Below are positions 1 through 9,783 of a stretch of 64,000 nucleotides of DNA, in pieces; within the stretch, counting starts at the first letter, position 1; each line of letters starts with the position of its first letter. Below the pieces are notes generated by a model. The model was not told the origin of the DNA. It saw only the letters and a list, made by a program, of their open reading frames with translations, and did not search any database. The DNA is taken from NCBI GenBank assembly GCA_024760545.1, contig CP060502.1:1-64000 (forward strand), read 5' to 3'. A program made the position numbers and the translations under genes. Source of the stretch: Nitrospira sp. (lineage in GTDB: Bacteria > Nitrospirota > Nitrospiria > Nitrospirales > Nitrospiraceae).

Positions 1-627
1 GTCACGCACTTGGCCACACTCAGCACTGGGGAAACGATTGACAACCCACGCCATGCCGAACGACAACAGCGCACGCTCCGGGTTCTCCAGCAACGGCTCA
101 GTCGCGCCCAGAAGGGTAGCCGACGACGAGCCCGTGCACGCCACCGGCTGGCGGTGGCCCATGAGCGGATTCGGAACGCCAGACAGGATACGCTCCAGAA
201 ACTGACGACCCTGCTCGTCAAACGCTTCGATACGCTCTACGTCGAAGACCTCAATCTCAGGGGGATGGTCCAAAACCACGCCATCGCCCGCGTGTTGAGT
301 GATGCCGCGATCGGCTCCGCCATCCGATTGCTCGAAGACAAGGCGGCCCGCTACGGGAAAACGGTCGTCACAATCGATCGCTTCTTTCCCTCAAGCAAGA
401 CCTGCTCGGCGTGCCGGCATGTGCTGGATACATTACCCTTGGCGGTCCGGGCCTGGACCTGTCCCACCTGTGGGACAGCTCATGACCGGGATCTCAATGC
501 GGCGAAGAACCTTGTGGCGGCCGGGCAGGCCGCAGCTGCGCATGGAGCTGGGAGAAGCCCTCGTCGCCTCGCGCGACGAGGCACCCGGCGTCGAAGTGCG
601 AACCACCCTGACAGATCACCCGTCTGA
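1..627 (+). CDS. tnpB: TnpB RNA-guided nuclease (IS605 OrfB), 5' part outside the window
   Basis: The reading frame is open from base 1, so the gene starts upstream of the window. The visible part has the second half of the TnpB RuvC-like nuclease: the glutamate in LYVEDLNL, a four-cysteine zinc ribbon (CSAC ... CPTC) and the last catalytic aspartate in HDRDLNAAKNL. The first RuvC aspartate normally lies just before VTHLATLSTGE, outside the window. TnpB is an omega-RNA-guided DNA endonuclease that promotes retention of IS200/IS605 elements. The tail after the last motif is arginine-rich. A right-end hairpin follows at 631-665. No TnpA transposase is visible. The catalytic half looks intact. 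Confidence 0.88.
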   Translation, partial: VTHLATLSTGETIDNPRHAERQQRTLRVLQQRLSRAQKGSRRRARARHRLAVAHERIRNARQDTLQKLTTLLVKRFDTLYVEDLNLRGMVQNHAIARVLSDAAIGSAIRLLEDKAARYGKTVVTIDRFFPSSKTCSACRHVLDTLPLAVRAWTCPTCGTAHDRDLNAAKNLVAAGQAAAAHGAGRSPRRLARRGTRRRSANHPDRSPV

Positions 628-630
628 GCA

Positions 631-665
631 GGAATCCTCGGCTTTCAGGCCGGGGAGGATGTCAA
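631..665 (+). ncRNA. TnpB element right end / omega-RNA 3' hairpin
   Basis: A 35-nt segment begins GGAATCCTCGGC and ends CCGGGGAGGATGTCAA, forming a hairpin with loop TTTCAG. It closely matches the segment at 10906-10940 after the second tnpB. In TnpB elements this region is both the transposon right end and the 3' scaffold of the omega RNA, with the guide taken from the flanking DNA. Here that flank is the start of the next gene (666 onward). Its RNA role is inferred from family knowledge. Confidence 0.6.
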
Positions 666-1232
666 ATGAGGGACGCCATGTCCACACCCCCACCCTTTCA
701 ATTCGCCTTCGATGCCACCAGCACCATGCCAGACGCCTTACCCTACGTGGCACGCCTCCAATGGAATGCCACGCTCAATCGTATCGAACACCAATTGTTT
801 CCCCTCCAACAGGAACCCTTAAGCGCAACCCACACCCGCGTCTTCGGCCACTTCCGTGCCTCTCCCATGGACATTATCGAAACACGCCGAGGCGCCATCA
901 CCCGCAAACGGAAACGCCTCGATCTGATCTCGTGGTTCCTAGTCGTCCCGCACGGCTGTTTGGTGCTGATCGGGGAAGGCCATGACACCACGGCCGCAGA
1001 GCGAATCCGGAAGTTTCTCAGCGGGACCCTATCGGTGAATCAACTCGGGCATCAGCGATGGGACTTCAACACAGCCGTATCCGACTGGACCGCGATCCCA
1101 TCCCGTCCCCTCACAGAATCACCACAACCACGGGTCGGATTTCTTGAAGATCGTCGAAAGATGCTCTTGAGAGAACTCCGCGAAATCGAAAGTGAACTCA
1201 GCCAACTGAAAGGGTCCCATTCCCACACGTAA
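666..1232 (+). CDS. hypothetical protein with C-terminal coiled coil
   Basis: 188 residues; I do not recognise the family. The C-terminus (from about residue 155, EDRRKMLLRELREIESELSQL) is a clear charged coiled coil. The middle has a hydrophobic patch (DLISWFLVVPHGCLVLIGEG) that could be a core beta-hairpin. A second ATG at 678 is an equally good start. The purine-rich GGGGAGGATG just upstream belongs to the right end of the TnpB element, so the insertion may now supply the ribosome-binding site. The stop overlaps a CGTAATACCC motif that precedes the protease gene. Confidence 0.6.
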   Translation: MRDAMSTPPPFQFAFDATSTMPDALPYVARLQWNATLNRIEHQLFPLQQEPLSATHTRVFGHFRASPMDIIETRRGAITRKRKRLDLISWFLVVPHGCLVLIGEGHDTTAAERIRKFLSGTLSVNQLGHQRWDFNTAVSDWTAIPSRPLTESPQPRVGFLEDRRKMLLRELREIESELSQLKGSHSHT

Positions 1233-1237
1233 TACCC
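1228..1237 (+). promoter_or_regulatory. CGTAATACCC motif (promoter-like)
   Basis: This 10-mer recurs at 3940-3949 and 12988-12997, each time shortly before a gene. Shorter CGTAATA matches sit at 13952, 20655 and, on the minus strand, 3877-3883. TAATAC could be a -10 hexamer. Here it lies 55 bp before the protease start. Function is inferred only from position and recurrence. Confidence 0.35.
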
Positions 1238-1291
1238 ATCTATGGCACACACGGCACAGTGCACACCTTACACTGGCAGGAGACCATCACG

Positions 1292-2419
1292 ATGAATCGC
1301 TTACGCTTTCCGTTCTTGGGATACAACGTCATCATTCACTGGTCATGGCTGATTGCCGTCAGTGTGCTCACCTGGAGCCTCGCCACCGGGTACTACCCCA
1401 ACATTTGGCCCGACTACCCTCGCACGATTTATTGGCTCTCAGGGTTTATGACCACCGGACTCCTCTTTCTCTCCGTCTTACTCCACGAATGTGCCCATGC
1501 CGGTGTTGCTACTGCCCACAAGGTCCAAATCCATGACATCATGCTTCACATCGTGGGCGGCTGGACCTTGCTTCCCCGTGAAATTTCCACCCCTACGCTT
1601 GAAGCCAAAGTGGCCATCGCCGGGCCTCTCTGCTCCGCCTTCATCGGCGTGCTCCTCTGGCCCTGGTCGGATTTTCCCATCGCCCACTACCTGATGAAGT
1701 TCAACTTCATCCTGGCTGGCTATAACCTCCTGCCGGCATTCCCGATGGATGGAGGGCGCGTGCTCCGAGCGTGGTTCTGGAACGCATACGGCTCCTTTTC
1801 CCAAGCAACAGAACGGGCCTCCCGACTCGGAAAACAAATCGCCATCACGATGATTCTGGTCGGCATTGGTGGCCTCTTCCTGGGCTGGAGCACCTTCTGG
1901 CTTATGGTCGGCGGCATCATCCTCCGGATGGTCTCAGACGGCACCCATCATACCGTTGAATACAGCCACCTCCTCAAAGGCCAGGTCCGCGACGTCATGA
2001 TTCCACACGATCGCATCATCAGCCTTGGAGCGAACCATACGGTCGGGGAGGTGAAAGACCTCTTTCTCCGCTACGGCTATCACCACTTCCCCGTGCGCGA
2101 TTTCGAGACCGTGCTGGGCCTCATCCACCATGAGGACCTCCGCAAACATCCTGATTGGCAAGACGGAGGCAAGTCGCCGATCAGAGACCTGATCCGGCCG
2201 CTGACCGACGACATCATCGTCGATCCGTCCACACCCATCCAACAGGCGTTCGACCAAATGCTCCTGACCGCCTCGCCGCGATTGCTGGTCTACGATGGGC
2301 GGGTGTTTGTTGGAATGTTGACCCGGGCGTCGGTTACGCGCCTACGGGAGCTCCATCAGAAAGAGTCGAGTTGGGTAGGGTTGACGGGGGCGACTCCGGC
2401 GGCTGCCCGTCATTCGTGA
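1292..2419 (+). CDS. site-2 protease family membrane metalloprotease with two CBS domains
   Basis: Start at 1292 (MNRLRFPF) is preferred because AGGAG lies about 10 nt upstream; an in-frame ATG at 1259 lacks this. 375 residues. Residues 1-215 are mostly membrane segments holding the zinc motif HECAH (65-69) and the second S2P motif NLLPAFPMDGGR (145-156). Residues about 230-355 are two CBS repeats (begin VRDVMIPHDRI and IRDLIRPLTDD), which in relatives bind adenine nucleotides. S2P enzymes cut transmembrane anchors within the bilayer; the substrate here is unknown. The 3' end overlaps the convergent coupling ATPase gene by 86 bp. Confidence 0.9.
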   Translation: MNRLRFPFLGYNVIIHWSWLIAVSVLTWSLATGYYPNIWPDYPRTIYWLSGFMTTGLLFLSVLLHECAHAGVATAHKVQIHDIMLHIVGGWTLLPREISTPTLEAKVAIAGPLCSAFIGVLLWPWSDFPIAHYLMKFNFILAGYNLLPAFPMDGGRVLRAWFWNAYGSFSQATERASRLGKQIAITMILVGIGGLFLGWSTFWLMVGGIILRMVSDGTHHTVEYSHLLKGQVRDVMIPHDRIISLGANHTVGEVKDLFLRYGYHHFPVRDFETVLGLIHHEDLRKHPDWQDGGKSPIRDLIRPLTDDIIVDPSTPIQQAFDQMLLTASPRLLVYDGRVFVGMLTRASVTRLRELHQKESSWVGLTGATPAAARHS

Positions 2420-3845
2420 TATGCGGAAACTGCACCTGCACATAGGGCGGATAAACATCCAGCGTGTGCCCTTTGGCCCGCATCGAGCGGCTGCGGAAAT
2501 AAAACCAACGATCGGGCAGATGAATGACTTTGTCTTGCTGCACCTGACGCATCTTCACCCCGCGCATGGTCACGCCAGAGCCCAAGCCGATGACTGCTTC
2601 CTGTCGGTCGACCAATGGACTCGTCTCCATGATGTGTTCCGCCGTCCCCGGATGATTCACCCGGAAATAGAGCCAGGTGTTGACACTGTCAATAATCGAC
2701 GTGGCCGACAAGACCCCCGCCTCTTTCTCCGGCTGAGCCTTCGATTGCGTGTACAGATGCACCCAGATCCGCGCACCGCCCGCCTTATTGAACAGCTCAT
2801 GAATCCCCGGATACAGCACGTTATGCCCCTCATCGAGATGGAGACACAGCGGGATCTCCAGCCGGGACCCGCGCGCGAATATCCGTCCGGTCAACGACTG
2901 GATCATCGAGACAAACACCTTCGCCACCAGGTACGACACCCGAGCCGTCAACAAACTCCCCAAGGTACAGAACAGCAACACCGGCCGCCCCTCCTCCAAC
3001 CGGTCAATGAAGGGATTCGTGCGCGCTTTGCCAATGATCCGTCCCGTGTTGCCCATGGTCAGCTTAATCATCGCATCACGCAACGACGCCGAAATCTTCA
3101 CGTAAAAATCTTTGAGCGCCTCCGACTGCGTGATGCTGTCGATCGTATGACACAAATCCTCGGTCCCCGGCAGCATCGACAAACTTTCCCGCAACCGCCG
3201 CAGATCTTCATGGCCGATGCGCTTCTTGATGTCATCGAACGTCAAGGGCACTTGCTCGCCCTTCGCCCGACCCAATTTGATCAATCCGCTAATGATGGCA
3301 TGCGAGACCGACTCCGCCGTCCCCGTGAAGAATTCCGTCCCCCGTTCATCCTTGCCCGGCAGAATGCTGTAGATGTGATTGACCAACTCTTCTTCCATGT
3401 AATACGTCGACAGCGGATCAAGATAGATCGAACAATCCGGAAAAATCGGCGTGAGCAACATCACTTCGTCCAACCGACCCGACTCGGCCGCGACTTGCAC
3501 GAACTTCGAGAACAGCCGCTGATCCCCCTTTGGATCAAACACGACCGTCGAATAGCCCTTACGAATATCCTGTTCCATCACCGCTTCGATCAGACGGCTC
3601 TTTCCGCTCTGCGTGGTGCCAAAGCACCCCACGTGACCCCGTCGATCCTCGTCCGGCATCCAGATCAAGCCCTCTTCTATCGGCTCCACCCCCAAAATCG
3701 CCCCACGGCCGAACACGGTCCGCTCCGGCCACAAGGGAGCCAGGCGACCGGCTCGATTGATGGCTTGCAACCGATCCAACGCCGGATGCGGCGGCCGTGG
3801 CGCCCCAGCTTCACCGCCCCCAGTCAACGACATAAATGGAAACAT
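2334..3845 (-). CDS. TraG/TraD/VirD4-family coupling ATPase
   Basis: 503 residues from ATG 3845, which has GGGAG six bases upstream; a longer start at 3875 is less likely. Walker A is GTTQSGKS (about 76-83) and Walker B is LHLDEGHN (about 335-342), followed by the TraM-recognition-like C-terminal part typical of VirD4/TraG proteins. These hexameric ATPases bring relaxosome DNA to a type IV secretion channel. No N-terminal transmembrane segment is visible, so this is a soluble variant. No relaxase or mating-pair genes lie in the window; traT downstream supports a conjugation context. It is convergent with, and overlaps, the site-2 protease gene. Confidence 0.85.
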   Translation of the reverse strand: MFPFMSLTGGGEAGAPRPPHPALDRLQAINRAGRLAPLWPERTVFGRGAILGVEPIEEGLIWMPDEDRRGHVGCFGTTQSGKSRLIEAVMEQDIRKGYSTVVFDPKGDQRLFSKFVQVAAESGRLDEVMLLTPIFPDCSIYLDPLSTYYMEEELVNHIYSILPGKDERGTEFFTGTAESVSHAIISGLIKLGRAKGEQVPLTFDDIKKRIGHEDLRRLRESLSMLPGTEDLCHTIDSITQSEALKDFYVKISASLRDAMIKLTMGNTGRIIGKARTNPFIDRLEEGRPVLLFCTLGSLLTARVSYLVAKVFVSMIQSLTGRIFARGSRLEIPLCLHLDEGHNVLYPGIHELFNKAGGARIWVHLYTQSKAQPEKEAGVLSATSIIDSVNTWLYFRVNHPGTAEHIMETSPLVDRQEAVIGLGSGVTMRGVKMRQVQQDKVIHLPDRWFYFRSRSMRAKGHTLDVYPPYVQVQFPHITNDGQPPESPPSTLPNSTLSDGAPVGA

Positions 3846-3876
3846 CAGGTACTCCCATCGACGAGTTGTACCCATC

Positions 3877-3883
3877 TATTACG
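3877..3883 (-). promoter_or_regulatory. CGTAATA motif upstream of the coupling ATPase
   Basis: On the minus strand CGTAATA lies about 32 bp before the coupling ATPase start. The divergent nrdJ gene has its own CGTAATACCC at 3940-3949. See the 1228 entry for the recurring motif. Confidence 0.3.
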
Positions 3884-3939
3884 GGTCTGCCGAAGACCCC
3901 AGCCGCTCCACAAACACAGACGCCAAATATCTGCCCAGT

Positions 3940-3949
3940 CGTAATACCC
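3940..3949 (+). promoter_or_regulatory. CGTAATACCC motif upstream of nrdJ
   Basis: Copy of the recurring 10-mer, 17 nt before the nrdJ ATG and immediately followed by the AAGGAGA ribosome-binding site (3954-3960). If TAATAC is a -10 hexamer the leader would be very short. Confidence 0.35.
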
Positions 3950-3965
3950 CTATAAGGAGATTGTG

Positions 3966-6900
3966 ATGGAAATCGCCCGCTTCTATACCAAACGTCAATC
4001 GGATCCCTACGCCGACCAAACGTACGTCGAACGGACCTCACAACCTCCCGGCAAAACCACCCCAATCAGTGTGCTGGCCCCGCGCAGCTGGTCTCAAACG
4101 GCCGTCGATATTCTGGTGCAAAAGTACATGCGCAAAACCGGCGTCCCTCAACCCGGCTCTGACCGGGTAGGCCGAGAGACCGATGCCCGGCAAGTCTTCC
4201 GGAGGTTGGCCGACTGTTGGACGATGTGGGGACGCCGAGCGGGGAACTACTTCCTGACAGAGGAGGATGCGCAAGCCTTCAACGATGAAATGCAGTACAT
4301 GCTGGCCCATCAGATTGGGGCGCCCAATTCGCCTCAATGGTTCAACACCGGGCTCTCACTCGCCTACAGCATCAAAGGCCCAGCGCAGGGGTTATGGCGC
4401 TGGGATCCACAGCAACAGGACACCGTGGAAGTCCGCGATTCCTACGAATGTCCGCAGGCCAGTGCCTGTTACATCCAGTCCATTGCAGACAATCTCGTCA
4501 ATGAGAACGGGATCATGAACCTCTGGACTCGCGAGGCGCGACTGTTCAAGTTCGGATCGGGCAGCGGGACCAATTTCTCGGCCCTCCGCGGTAAAGGCGA
4601 ACGCCTCTCCGGGGGCGGCGAGAGCTCCGGCCTGATGTCCTGGCTCAAAGTTGGGGATACCGCCGCCGGCGCGATCAAATCCGGGGGCACCACCCGCCGC
4701 GCGGCCAAGATGGTCATCCTCAACATCGATCATCCCGACATCGAAGCCTTCATCAATCTCAAAGTCCAAGAAGAGCAGAAGGTCGCCGCCCTGGTTGTCG
4801 GGTCCCATCTGTGTGCCACGCATCTCAATAAAATCATGCAGGCGGCCTGGATCACGGAAGAAGGCCGCGAGTTCGTCCAACCCAACCCGAAATTCAACAC
4901 GGGTCTCAATGAAGCCATCCGCGCTGCACGAGTTGCCCGGATCCCGGAAACGTACATCCAACGAGCCCTCAGCTTTGCCAAGAAAGGCCAGCGGAATTTT
5001 GCCTTCTCTGTCTATGACCTTAGATGGGAAGGAGAGGCCTACCAGACCGTCACGGGCCAGAACGCCAACAACAGTATCCGCCTGACCAAGGCCTTTCTCG
5101 ATGCCGTCAAAACCGATGCGACCTGGAATCTCACCCATCGAACTGATGACAGGATCGCCAAGACCGTGCGCGCGCGGGACTTGTGGGATCAAATCTGCGC
5201 GGCCGCCTGGCAGTGCGCCGACCCCGGCATTCAATACGATGACATCATCAACGAATGGCACACGACGCCGGCACAAGGGAAAATCACAGCCAGTAACCCC
5301 TGTGTCACGGGCGATACGCTTGTCGCGACCGTCAAAGGCTGGCGTCGAATCGAGGACATCGCCAGTGACACGGAGATCATTGGGAGCGATGGACACCTGC
5401 ATCCCATCAATCGGAGCTTCATCACCGGCTTCGAGCACGTGTGGAGGGTTTGCACGTCCGACGGATATGAACTCAAAGCCACGATCAATCACCTGGTCAC
5501 GACCAAGAATCGTGGCGATGTTCCCGTGGGCGAGCTTGAGCATGGCGATATTCTCGTCCTCTCCGCTGGTCAATTCGGGGCACGATCAGTCGAACCCAAC
5601 CTGGCCTTTGCCATCGGGCTCGCCGTGGGGGATGGGTGTGTATCGCATTTCGATACCAAGTATGGACGCCGCTCGAGCATCAATTTGACCATGCATCATG
5701 ACGAAGCACCGGTTCTCGCGACGGCGGCCGCGGGCATCCAACGTCAGAAGGATTTGCACTATGCCCTGGCTCGTTGTGAAGGCCGCTATGTTCCTCGACC
5801 CACCTCAGTGTTCCACGTCCCAACGACGTCACGCGTGACATGTGGCGCTCCGTCCGTAATTAAAGATTTTTCTACATATGCCATTCTGGACGAAGGATCG
5901 AGCAATAAACGTTTTACGCCGGCGGCGTTCCAATTAGACAAGCCATCGCTTGCCCAGGTGCTGAGAGGGCTCTACACCGCGGACGGCACGGTGGCCAACT
6001 ATGGAGACAAATCGCAGTACATCGCCCTCGATTCTTGTTCGCTCACGCTCTTGCAGCAAGTGCAGGTGCTGCTGCTCTCCTTTGGGATTAAATCCAAGCT
6101 GTACCGCGATCGACGTAGAGGCAACACCATCGCCGAATTGCCGAGCGGCAAGGGCTGGTACCGCCCTTATGTCGTCAAAGAGATGTACTCCTTGCGCATC
6201 TCACGCTCCTCTCGCCTTCTGTTTGAGCGAGAGATCGGCTTCCACCCGGACAGCCCGAAGGCCGCGAGGCTGCGCCAGTTGAATGAGGAGGTGGAGTGTT
6301 ACCAAGACCCTCTGACCACGAAGTTCGAGCGCTTGGAATGGGCGGCGCAAACGATCGTCTATGACCTCACGGAACCCGCCACGCAGCACTTCGTCGCGAA
6401 TGGCTTCGTCGTGCACAACTGCTCAGAATTTCTTTCAAATGACGATACCTCATGTAACCTGGCGTCGCTCAATCTCGTCAAATTCTTGAAACCCGACGGC
6501 ACCTTCGATCTTGAAGCCTATCGACACGCCATTCGGCTCTGGACCATCGTGTTAGACATCACAGTCTTCATGGCCTCGTATCCCAGCCGCGCGATCGCGG
6601 AACGGACCGCGAAACTCCGTCAACTCGGACTGGGCTACGCCAATCTCGGCGCCGTACTCATGCGAATGGGGCTGCCCTATGATTCCGACCAAGCCCGGGC
6701 GGTTGCCCAAGGCCTCACCGCCATCCTCACCGGCGAAGCCTATGCGACCAGTGCCGATCTCGCTCTCGAGCTGGGCCCCTTCGAATATTATGCTGAGAAC
6801 CGGGACGCGATGCTCCGGGTCATCCGGAACCACCATCGCGCCGCCCATGGCCAGAGTGATGGCTACGAAGGACTCTCGGTCCTCCCCCGTCCGCTCAATA

Positions 6901-8447
6901 CCGCCCTCTGCCCGGCCGCCCTCGCGGAAGCCGCCCGTAACAGCTGGGATACCGCCATCAGAAAAGGCTCCGTCTCTGGATTCCGTAACGCGCAAGTGAC
7001 CGTGCTCGCCCCGACCGGAACGATCGGGCTCGTGATGGATTGCGATACCACGGGCGTTGAACCCGATTTCTCCCTGGTGAAGTACAAAACCTTGGCCGGC
7101 GGCGGCACGATGAAGCTGATCAATGAGTCGGTCCCCCTTGCGCTACGCACCCTGGGCTACCCCGCTGCAGCGGCAGACAGCATGACACGCTATATCGTCG
7201 GGACAGGCACACTCCAGGACTGTCCCACCATATCCGTTAACCGCCTGCGACAGTGCGGACTCTCAGACGCCGCACTCGACCGAATTGAAGCGGCGCTGCC
7301 ATCCGTTCTCGATGTCACCATGGCCATCACGCCCGAGATCATCGGACTCGAATGGTGTCAACAACACGTCGGGGTCTCCTCTGAGGAGTTGCAATCTCCA
7401 CACTTCAGTCTGCTCCAACGGCTTGGGTTTAGCCCCGACGCCATCACGACCGCCAATCGCTATGCCTGTGGAACCTTGACGATCGAAGGCGCCCCGCATC
7501 TCAAGGCCGAACACCTTGCCGTCTTCGACTGTGCGGTCCCCGGAGGTGCGCTCGGGACCCGCTCCATCGCACCCGAAGGGCACGTCAAAATGCTCGGCGC
7601 CGTCCAAGCGTTCCTGAGCGGCGGCGTGAGCAAAACCATCAACATGCCGGCCGGCGCCGAGGTCGAAGACGTCGCCCATGTCTACCAGCTGGCTCATGAC
7701 CTCGGCGTGAAATGTATCGCGGTGTACCGCGACGGCTCGAAACTCAGCCAACCGCTGAATGCGATCGGCACCGGCGAGCTCGCCCAAGCCGTGGAACAAC
7801 ACAATATTCCCAAAGTCGCACAGCACCTGGCCTCACTCAGCGTCGAGCGGGGAAAGCACCGCCCATTACCGAACAAACGCCAGGGCTACACACAAAAAGC
7901 GATCATTGGCGGACACAAACTTTATATCCGCACCGGCGAATATGCGGATGGGACGCTCGGCGAGATCTTTCTCGACATGCATAAGGAAGGCGCCGCGTTC
8001 CGCAGCTTGATGAACTGCTTTGCCATCGCCATTTCCATGGGACTGCAGTACGGCGTGCCGCTGGAAGAATTCGTCGAAGCCTTCACCATTATGCGCTTCG
8101 AACCCAATGGCCCGGTCTCTGGCCACAACCAAATTAAGATGGCGACGTCGATCATGGATTACGTCATGCGTGATCTCGCCATCAACTATCTGAACCGGCA
8201 GGATCTTGCGAACATCAAGATGACCGGCGAAGACATGCGCGGCGACTCGGTCAAACCATATATCAAGACGACTCCTCTCCGTGAGACAGCGCCTTCATCG
8301 ATGCTCGATCGGGAGCTCGCCGAGCAGGCCCGCGCCAAAGGCTATACGGGCGACCCCTGCCCGGAATGTCTGCGGTTCACGTTGGTCCAACGAGGCACCT
8401 GTAAAACCTGCGTCACCTGCGGCGCCAATAGCGGAGGCTGTAGTTAG
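3966..8447 (+). CDS. nrdJ: adenosylcobalamin-dependent (class II) ribonucleotide reductase with an internal intein
   Basis: Reduces ribonucleotides to deoxyribonucleotides using B12-generated thiyl radical chemistry. ATG 3966 is preferred over the overlapping GTG 3963 because AAGGAGA then sits five bases away. The precursor is 1493 residues; removal of the 373-residue intein (446-818) leaves 1120, normal for large NrdJ. Recognisable features are [13 protein letters not shown], the active-site segment ASNP-CSE formed after splicing, [12 protein letters not shown], the loop with APTGTIG, and a C-terminal cysteine tail (CPEC ... CKTC ... CGANSGGC) that re-reduces the active site or binds zinc. 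A plasmid-borne copy would supply dNTPs to a replicon that also carries dnaN, primase and helicase. Confidence 0.93.
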   Translation: MEIARFYTKRQSDPYADQTYVERTSQPPGKTTPISVLAPRSWSQTAVDILVQKYMRKTGVPQPGSDRVGRETDARQVFRRLADCWTMWGRRAGNYFLTEEDAQAFNDEMQYMLAHQIGAPNSPQWFNTGLSLAYSIKGPAQGLWRWDPQQQDTVEVRDSYECPQASACYIQSIADNLVNENGIMNLWTREARLFKFGSGSGTNFSALRGKGERLSGGGESSGLMSWLKVGDTAAGAIKSGGTTRRAAKMVILNIDHPDIEAFINLKVQEEQKVAALVVGSHLCATHLNKIMQAAWITEEGREFVQPNPKFNTGLNEAIRAARVARIPETYIQRALSFAKKGQRNFAFSVYDLRWEGEAYQTVTGQNANNSIRLTKAFLDAVKTDATWNLTHRTDDRIAKTVRARDLWDQICAAAWQCADPGIQYDDIINEWHTTPAQGKITASNPCVTGDTLVATVKGWRRIEDIASDTEIIGSDGHLHPINRSFITGFEHVWRVCTSDGYELKATINHLVTTKNRGDVPVGELEHGDILVLSAGQFGARSVEPNLAFAIGLAVGDGCVSHFDTKYGRRSSINLTMHHDEAPVLATAAAGIQRQKDLHYALARCEGRYVPRPTSVFHVPTTSRVTCGAPSVIKDFSTYAILDEGSSNKRFTPAAFQLDKPSLAQVLRGLYTADGTVANYGDKSQYIALDSCSLTLLQQVQVLLLSFGIKSKLYRDRRRGNTIAELPSGKGWYRPYVVKEMYSLRISRSSRLLFEREIGFHPDSPKAARLRQLNEEVECYQDPLTTKFERLEWAAQTIVYDLTEPATQHFVANGFVVHNCSEFLSNDDTSCNLASLNLVKFLKPDGTFDLEAYRHAIRLWTIVLDITVFMASYPSRAIAERTAKLRQLGLGYANLGAVLMRMGLPYDSDQARAVAQGLTAILTGEAYATSADLALELGPFEYYAENRDAMLRVIRNHHRAAHGQSDGYEGLSVLPRPLNTALCPAALAEAARNSWDTAIRKGSVSGFRNAQVTVLAPTGTIGLVMDCDTTGVEPDFSLVKYKTLAGGGTMKLINESVPLALRTLGYPAAAADSMTRYIVGTGTLQDCPTISVNRLRQCGLSDAALDRIEAALPSVLDVTMAITPEIIGLEWCQQHVGVSSEELQSPHFSLLQRLGFSPDAITTANRYACGTLTIEGAPHLKAEHLAVFDCAVPGGALGTRSIAPEGHVKMLGAVQAFLSGGVSKTINMPAGAEVEDVAHVYQLAHDLGVKCIAVYRDGSKLSQPLNAIGTGELAQAVEQHNIPKVAQHLASLSVERGKHRPLPNKRQGYTQKAIIGGHKLYIRTGEYADGTLGEIFLDMHKEGAAFRSLMNCFAIAISMGLQYGVPLEEFVEAFTIMRFEPNGPVSGHNQIKMATSIMDYVMRDLAINYLNRQDLANIKMTGEDMRGDSVKPYIKTTPLRETAPSSMLDRELAEQARAKGYTGDPCPECLRFTLVQRGTCKTCVTCGANSGGCS
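5301..6419 (+). other. intein with LAGLIDADG homing endonuclease inside NrdJ
   Basis: In-frame 1119-bp insertion encoding residues 446-818. The N-terminal splice block starts [10 protein letters not shown]; the C-terminal block ends [10 protein letters not shown] followed by extein Cys, the canonical HN/C junction. Internal blocks [10 protein letters not shown] (about 548) and [10 protein letters not shown] (about 666) are the two dodecapeptide motifs of a LAGLIDADG endonuclease with both acidic residues kept. The downstream +1 cysteine is the reductase radical cysteine, so the enzyme is inactive until splicing. An AT-richer patch around 5860-5930 differs from the surrounding extein. Confidence 0.93.
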
Positions 8448-8526
8448 GAGCTGGGATCGCATGAATGACTCGCCTCTCCATTCAAGAGCTTTGTTCATCA
8501 TGCATTCATCAACAAGGAGGAAACTT

Positions 8527-9309
8527 ATGACTCGTGTCCTACTCATCCCCGTACTCGCGCTCACGCTCTTGAGCGCTGCATGTGCGAACCATATGACGCT
8601 CACCAAACAGCAAACCACCTCCGTGAGCAACCCCATTTTCCTCCGACCGACGATGGACAAGACCATCTATGTGGAAACCCGCAACACATCCGATCGTCCA
8701 AACGCCACACTCACGTCACTCCCGCAGCTGCTTACCGCCAGGGGGTACACGCTCACTCAAGATCCGGAGAAGGCGCATTTCATTCTGCAAGTCACCACCG
8801 TCTCGGCCATCAAGGCCAAACCGGGCACCACACTCGATGCCTTGGTTGCCGGCGGATTCGGCGGCATGATCGGTGGCAGCGTCGGCGCCGCCACAGCACT
8901 GTCCGGCCATGGAGTCGGCTTTATTCCTGGTGGCGCCGCGGTCGGAGCAGGACTCGGCTTTCTTGCCAATAAAGCCACCGAAGATACCCAATTTGGGCTC
9001 ATCGCTGATGCTCAGATCATCGAACGCACGAAGGAAGTGGTTGAACAGGTCGTCACCAAACAGGCTGCTCCAGCGTCTGGTCTCCCAGAGAATCGTCAGC
9101 CCTTGGCTAGTCTCTTTGGTGGTGGACAATCCCTCAGCCCCGCACATGCCGGGCAATCAAGTGAAACGATCCAAGAGACCCATCGCGGAAATGAGCGAAT
9201 TCATCGTGCACGTTTTGCGGCCCTGCAGCAACAGATGTGGCTCGATACGGATAAATCGATCGCAGAATTGTCTGCGCAACTGGCCCAAACCATCGCAGGC
9301 CTGTTCTAA
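8527..9309 (+). CDS. traT: TraT-like surface/entry exclusion lipoprotein
   Basis: Start at ATG 8527 with AAGGAGG (8514-8520) directly upstream; an upstream in-frame extension would overlap the end of nrdJ. 260 residues with a lipoprotein signal ending SAAC. The segment NPIFLRPTMDKTIYVETRNTSD and the glycine-rich membrane-like stretch GGFGGMIGGSVGAA through GLGFLANKA align by eye with F-plasmid TraT, as does the IIERTKEVV region. TraT is an outer-membrane lipoprotein blocking mating between cells already carrying the plasmid and adding serum resistance in enterics. It indicates a conjugative element. Confidence 0.85.
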   Translation: MTRVLLIPVLALTLLSAACANHMTLTKQQTTSVSNPIFLRPTMDKTIYVETRNTSDRPNATLTSLPQLLTARGYTLTQDPEKAHFILQVTTVSAIKAKPGTTLDALVAGGFGGMIGGSVGAATALSGHGVGFIPGGAAVGAGLGFLANKATEDTQFGLIADAQIIERTKEVVEQVVTKQAAPASGLPENRQPLASLFGGGQSLSPAHAGQSSETIQETHRGNERIHRARFAALQQQMWLDTDKSIAELSAQLAQTIAGLF

Positions 9310-9366
9310 AGTCTATGGCGCTCCGCCTAGCCCGTACAAGAGGACGGAGCGTCAAAGGAGGTCCCC

Positions 9367-9783
9367 ATGTATCTAACCATGTCTCGCATCCTGCTGATCG
9401 GACTTGTGATCCTTGCACTCGTCATCCCCGTCTTTGCCGCTCCACAACCTGAACGAGATTCCGCCGTCGACTGGCTCACGCTCATCGACACGCAGCGCTT
9501 TGATCATAGCTGGAACGAATCCTCCGCCTTTCTCAAGGAACATATCACCCAAGCCCAATGGGCCAAGACGCTGACCGACCAGCGGCTGCCGCTCGGAAAG
9601 CCGACGTCCCGGACGATCGTGAAGAAGGAATTCCAATATCAGATTCCAGGGATTCCCACCGGCACCTATGAACTCAAGGTCTATCGGACAACCTTTGCTC
9701 TAAAGGGAGAAATGAACGAGACCGTCATTATGACCCGTGAATCGGATCAGAAGTGGCGCCCGATCGCCTACTACATCAAATGA
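9367..9783 (+). CDS. DUF4019 domain secreted protein
   Basis: 138 residues with an N-terminal signal peptide (ILLIGLVILALVIPVFA, cleavage near AAPQP). The rest, AVDWLTLIDTQRFDHSWNES through WRPIAYYIK, matches the DUF4019 pattern of small periplasmic proteins with a cystatin/NTF2-like fold. No catalytic residues are known. AAAGGAGG at 9353-9360 is a strong ribosome-binding site for ATG 9367. It follows traT by 57 bp and may share its transcript. A strong hairpin follows the stop. Confidence 0.75.
   Translation: MYLTMSRILLIGLVILALVIPVFAAPQPERDSAVDWLTLIDTQRFDHSWNESSAFLKEHITQAQWAKTLTDQRLPLGKPTSRTIVKKEFQYQIPGIPTGTYELKVYRTTFALKGEMNETVIMTRESDQKWRPIAYYIK

Noticed and set aside
2421-3944. Long plus-strand frame of 507 codons opposite the coupling ATPase
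   Set aside because: It is the antisense shadow of the ATPase gene: Arg/His/Pro-rich, no motif, and the minus-strand product has clear Walker motifs.
3940-3960. TAATACCCCTATAAGGAGA as a T7-like phage promoter
   Set aside because: Resemblance to TAATACGACTCACTATAGGG is partial, and no single-subunit RNA polymerase gene is in the window; a housekeeping -10 explanation is simpler.
4392-5573. 393-codon minus-strand frame within nrdJ
   Set aside because: Antisense to a conserved enzyme; composition typical of a shadow frame in GC-rich DNA.
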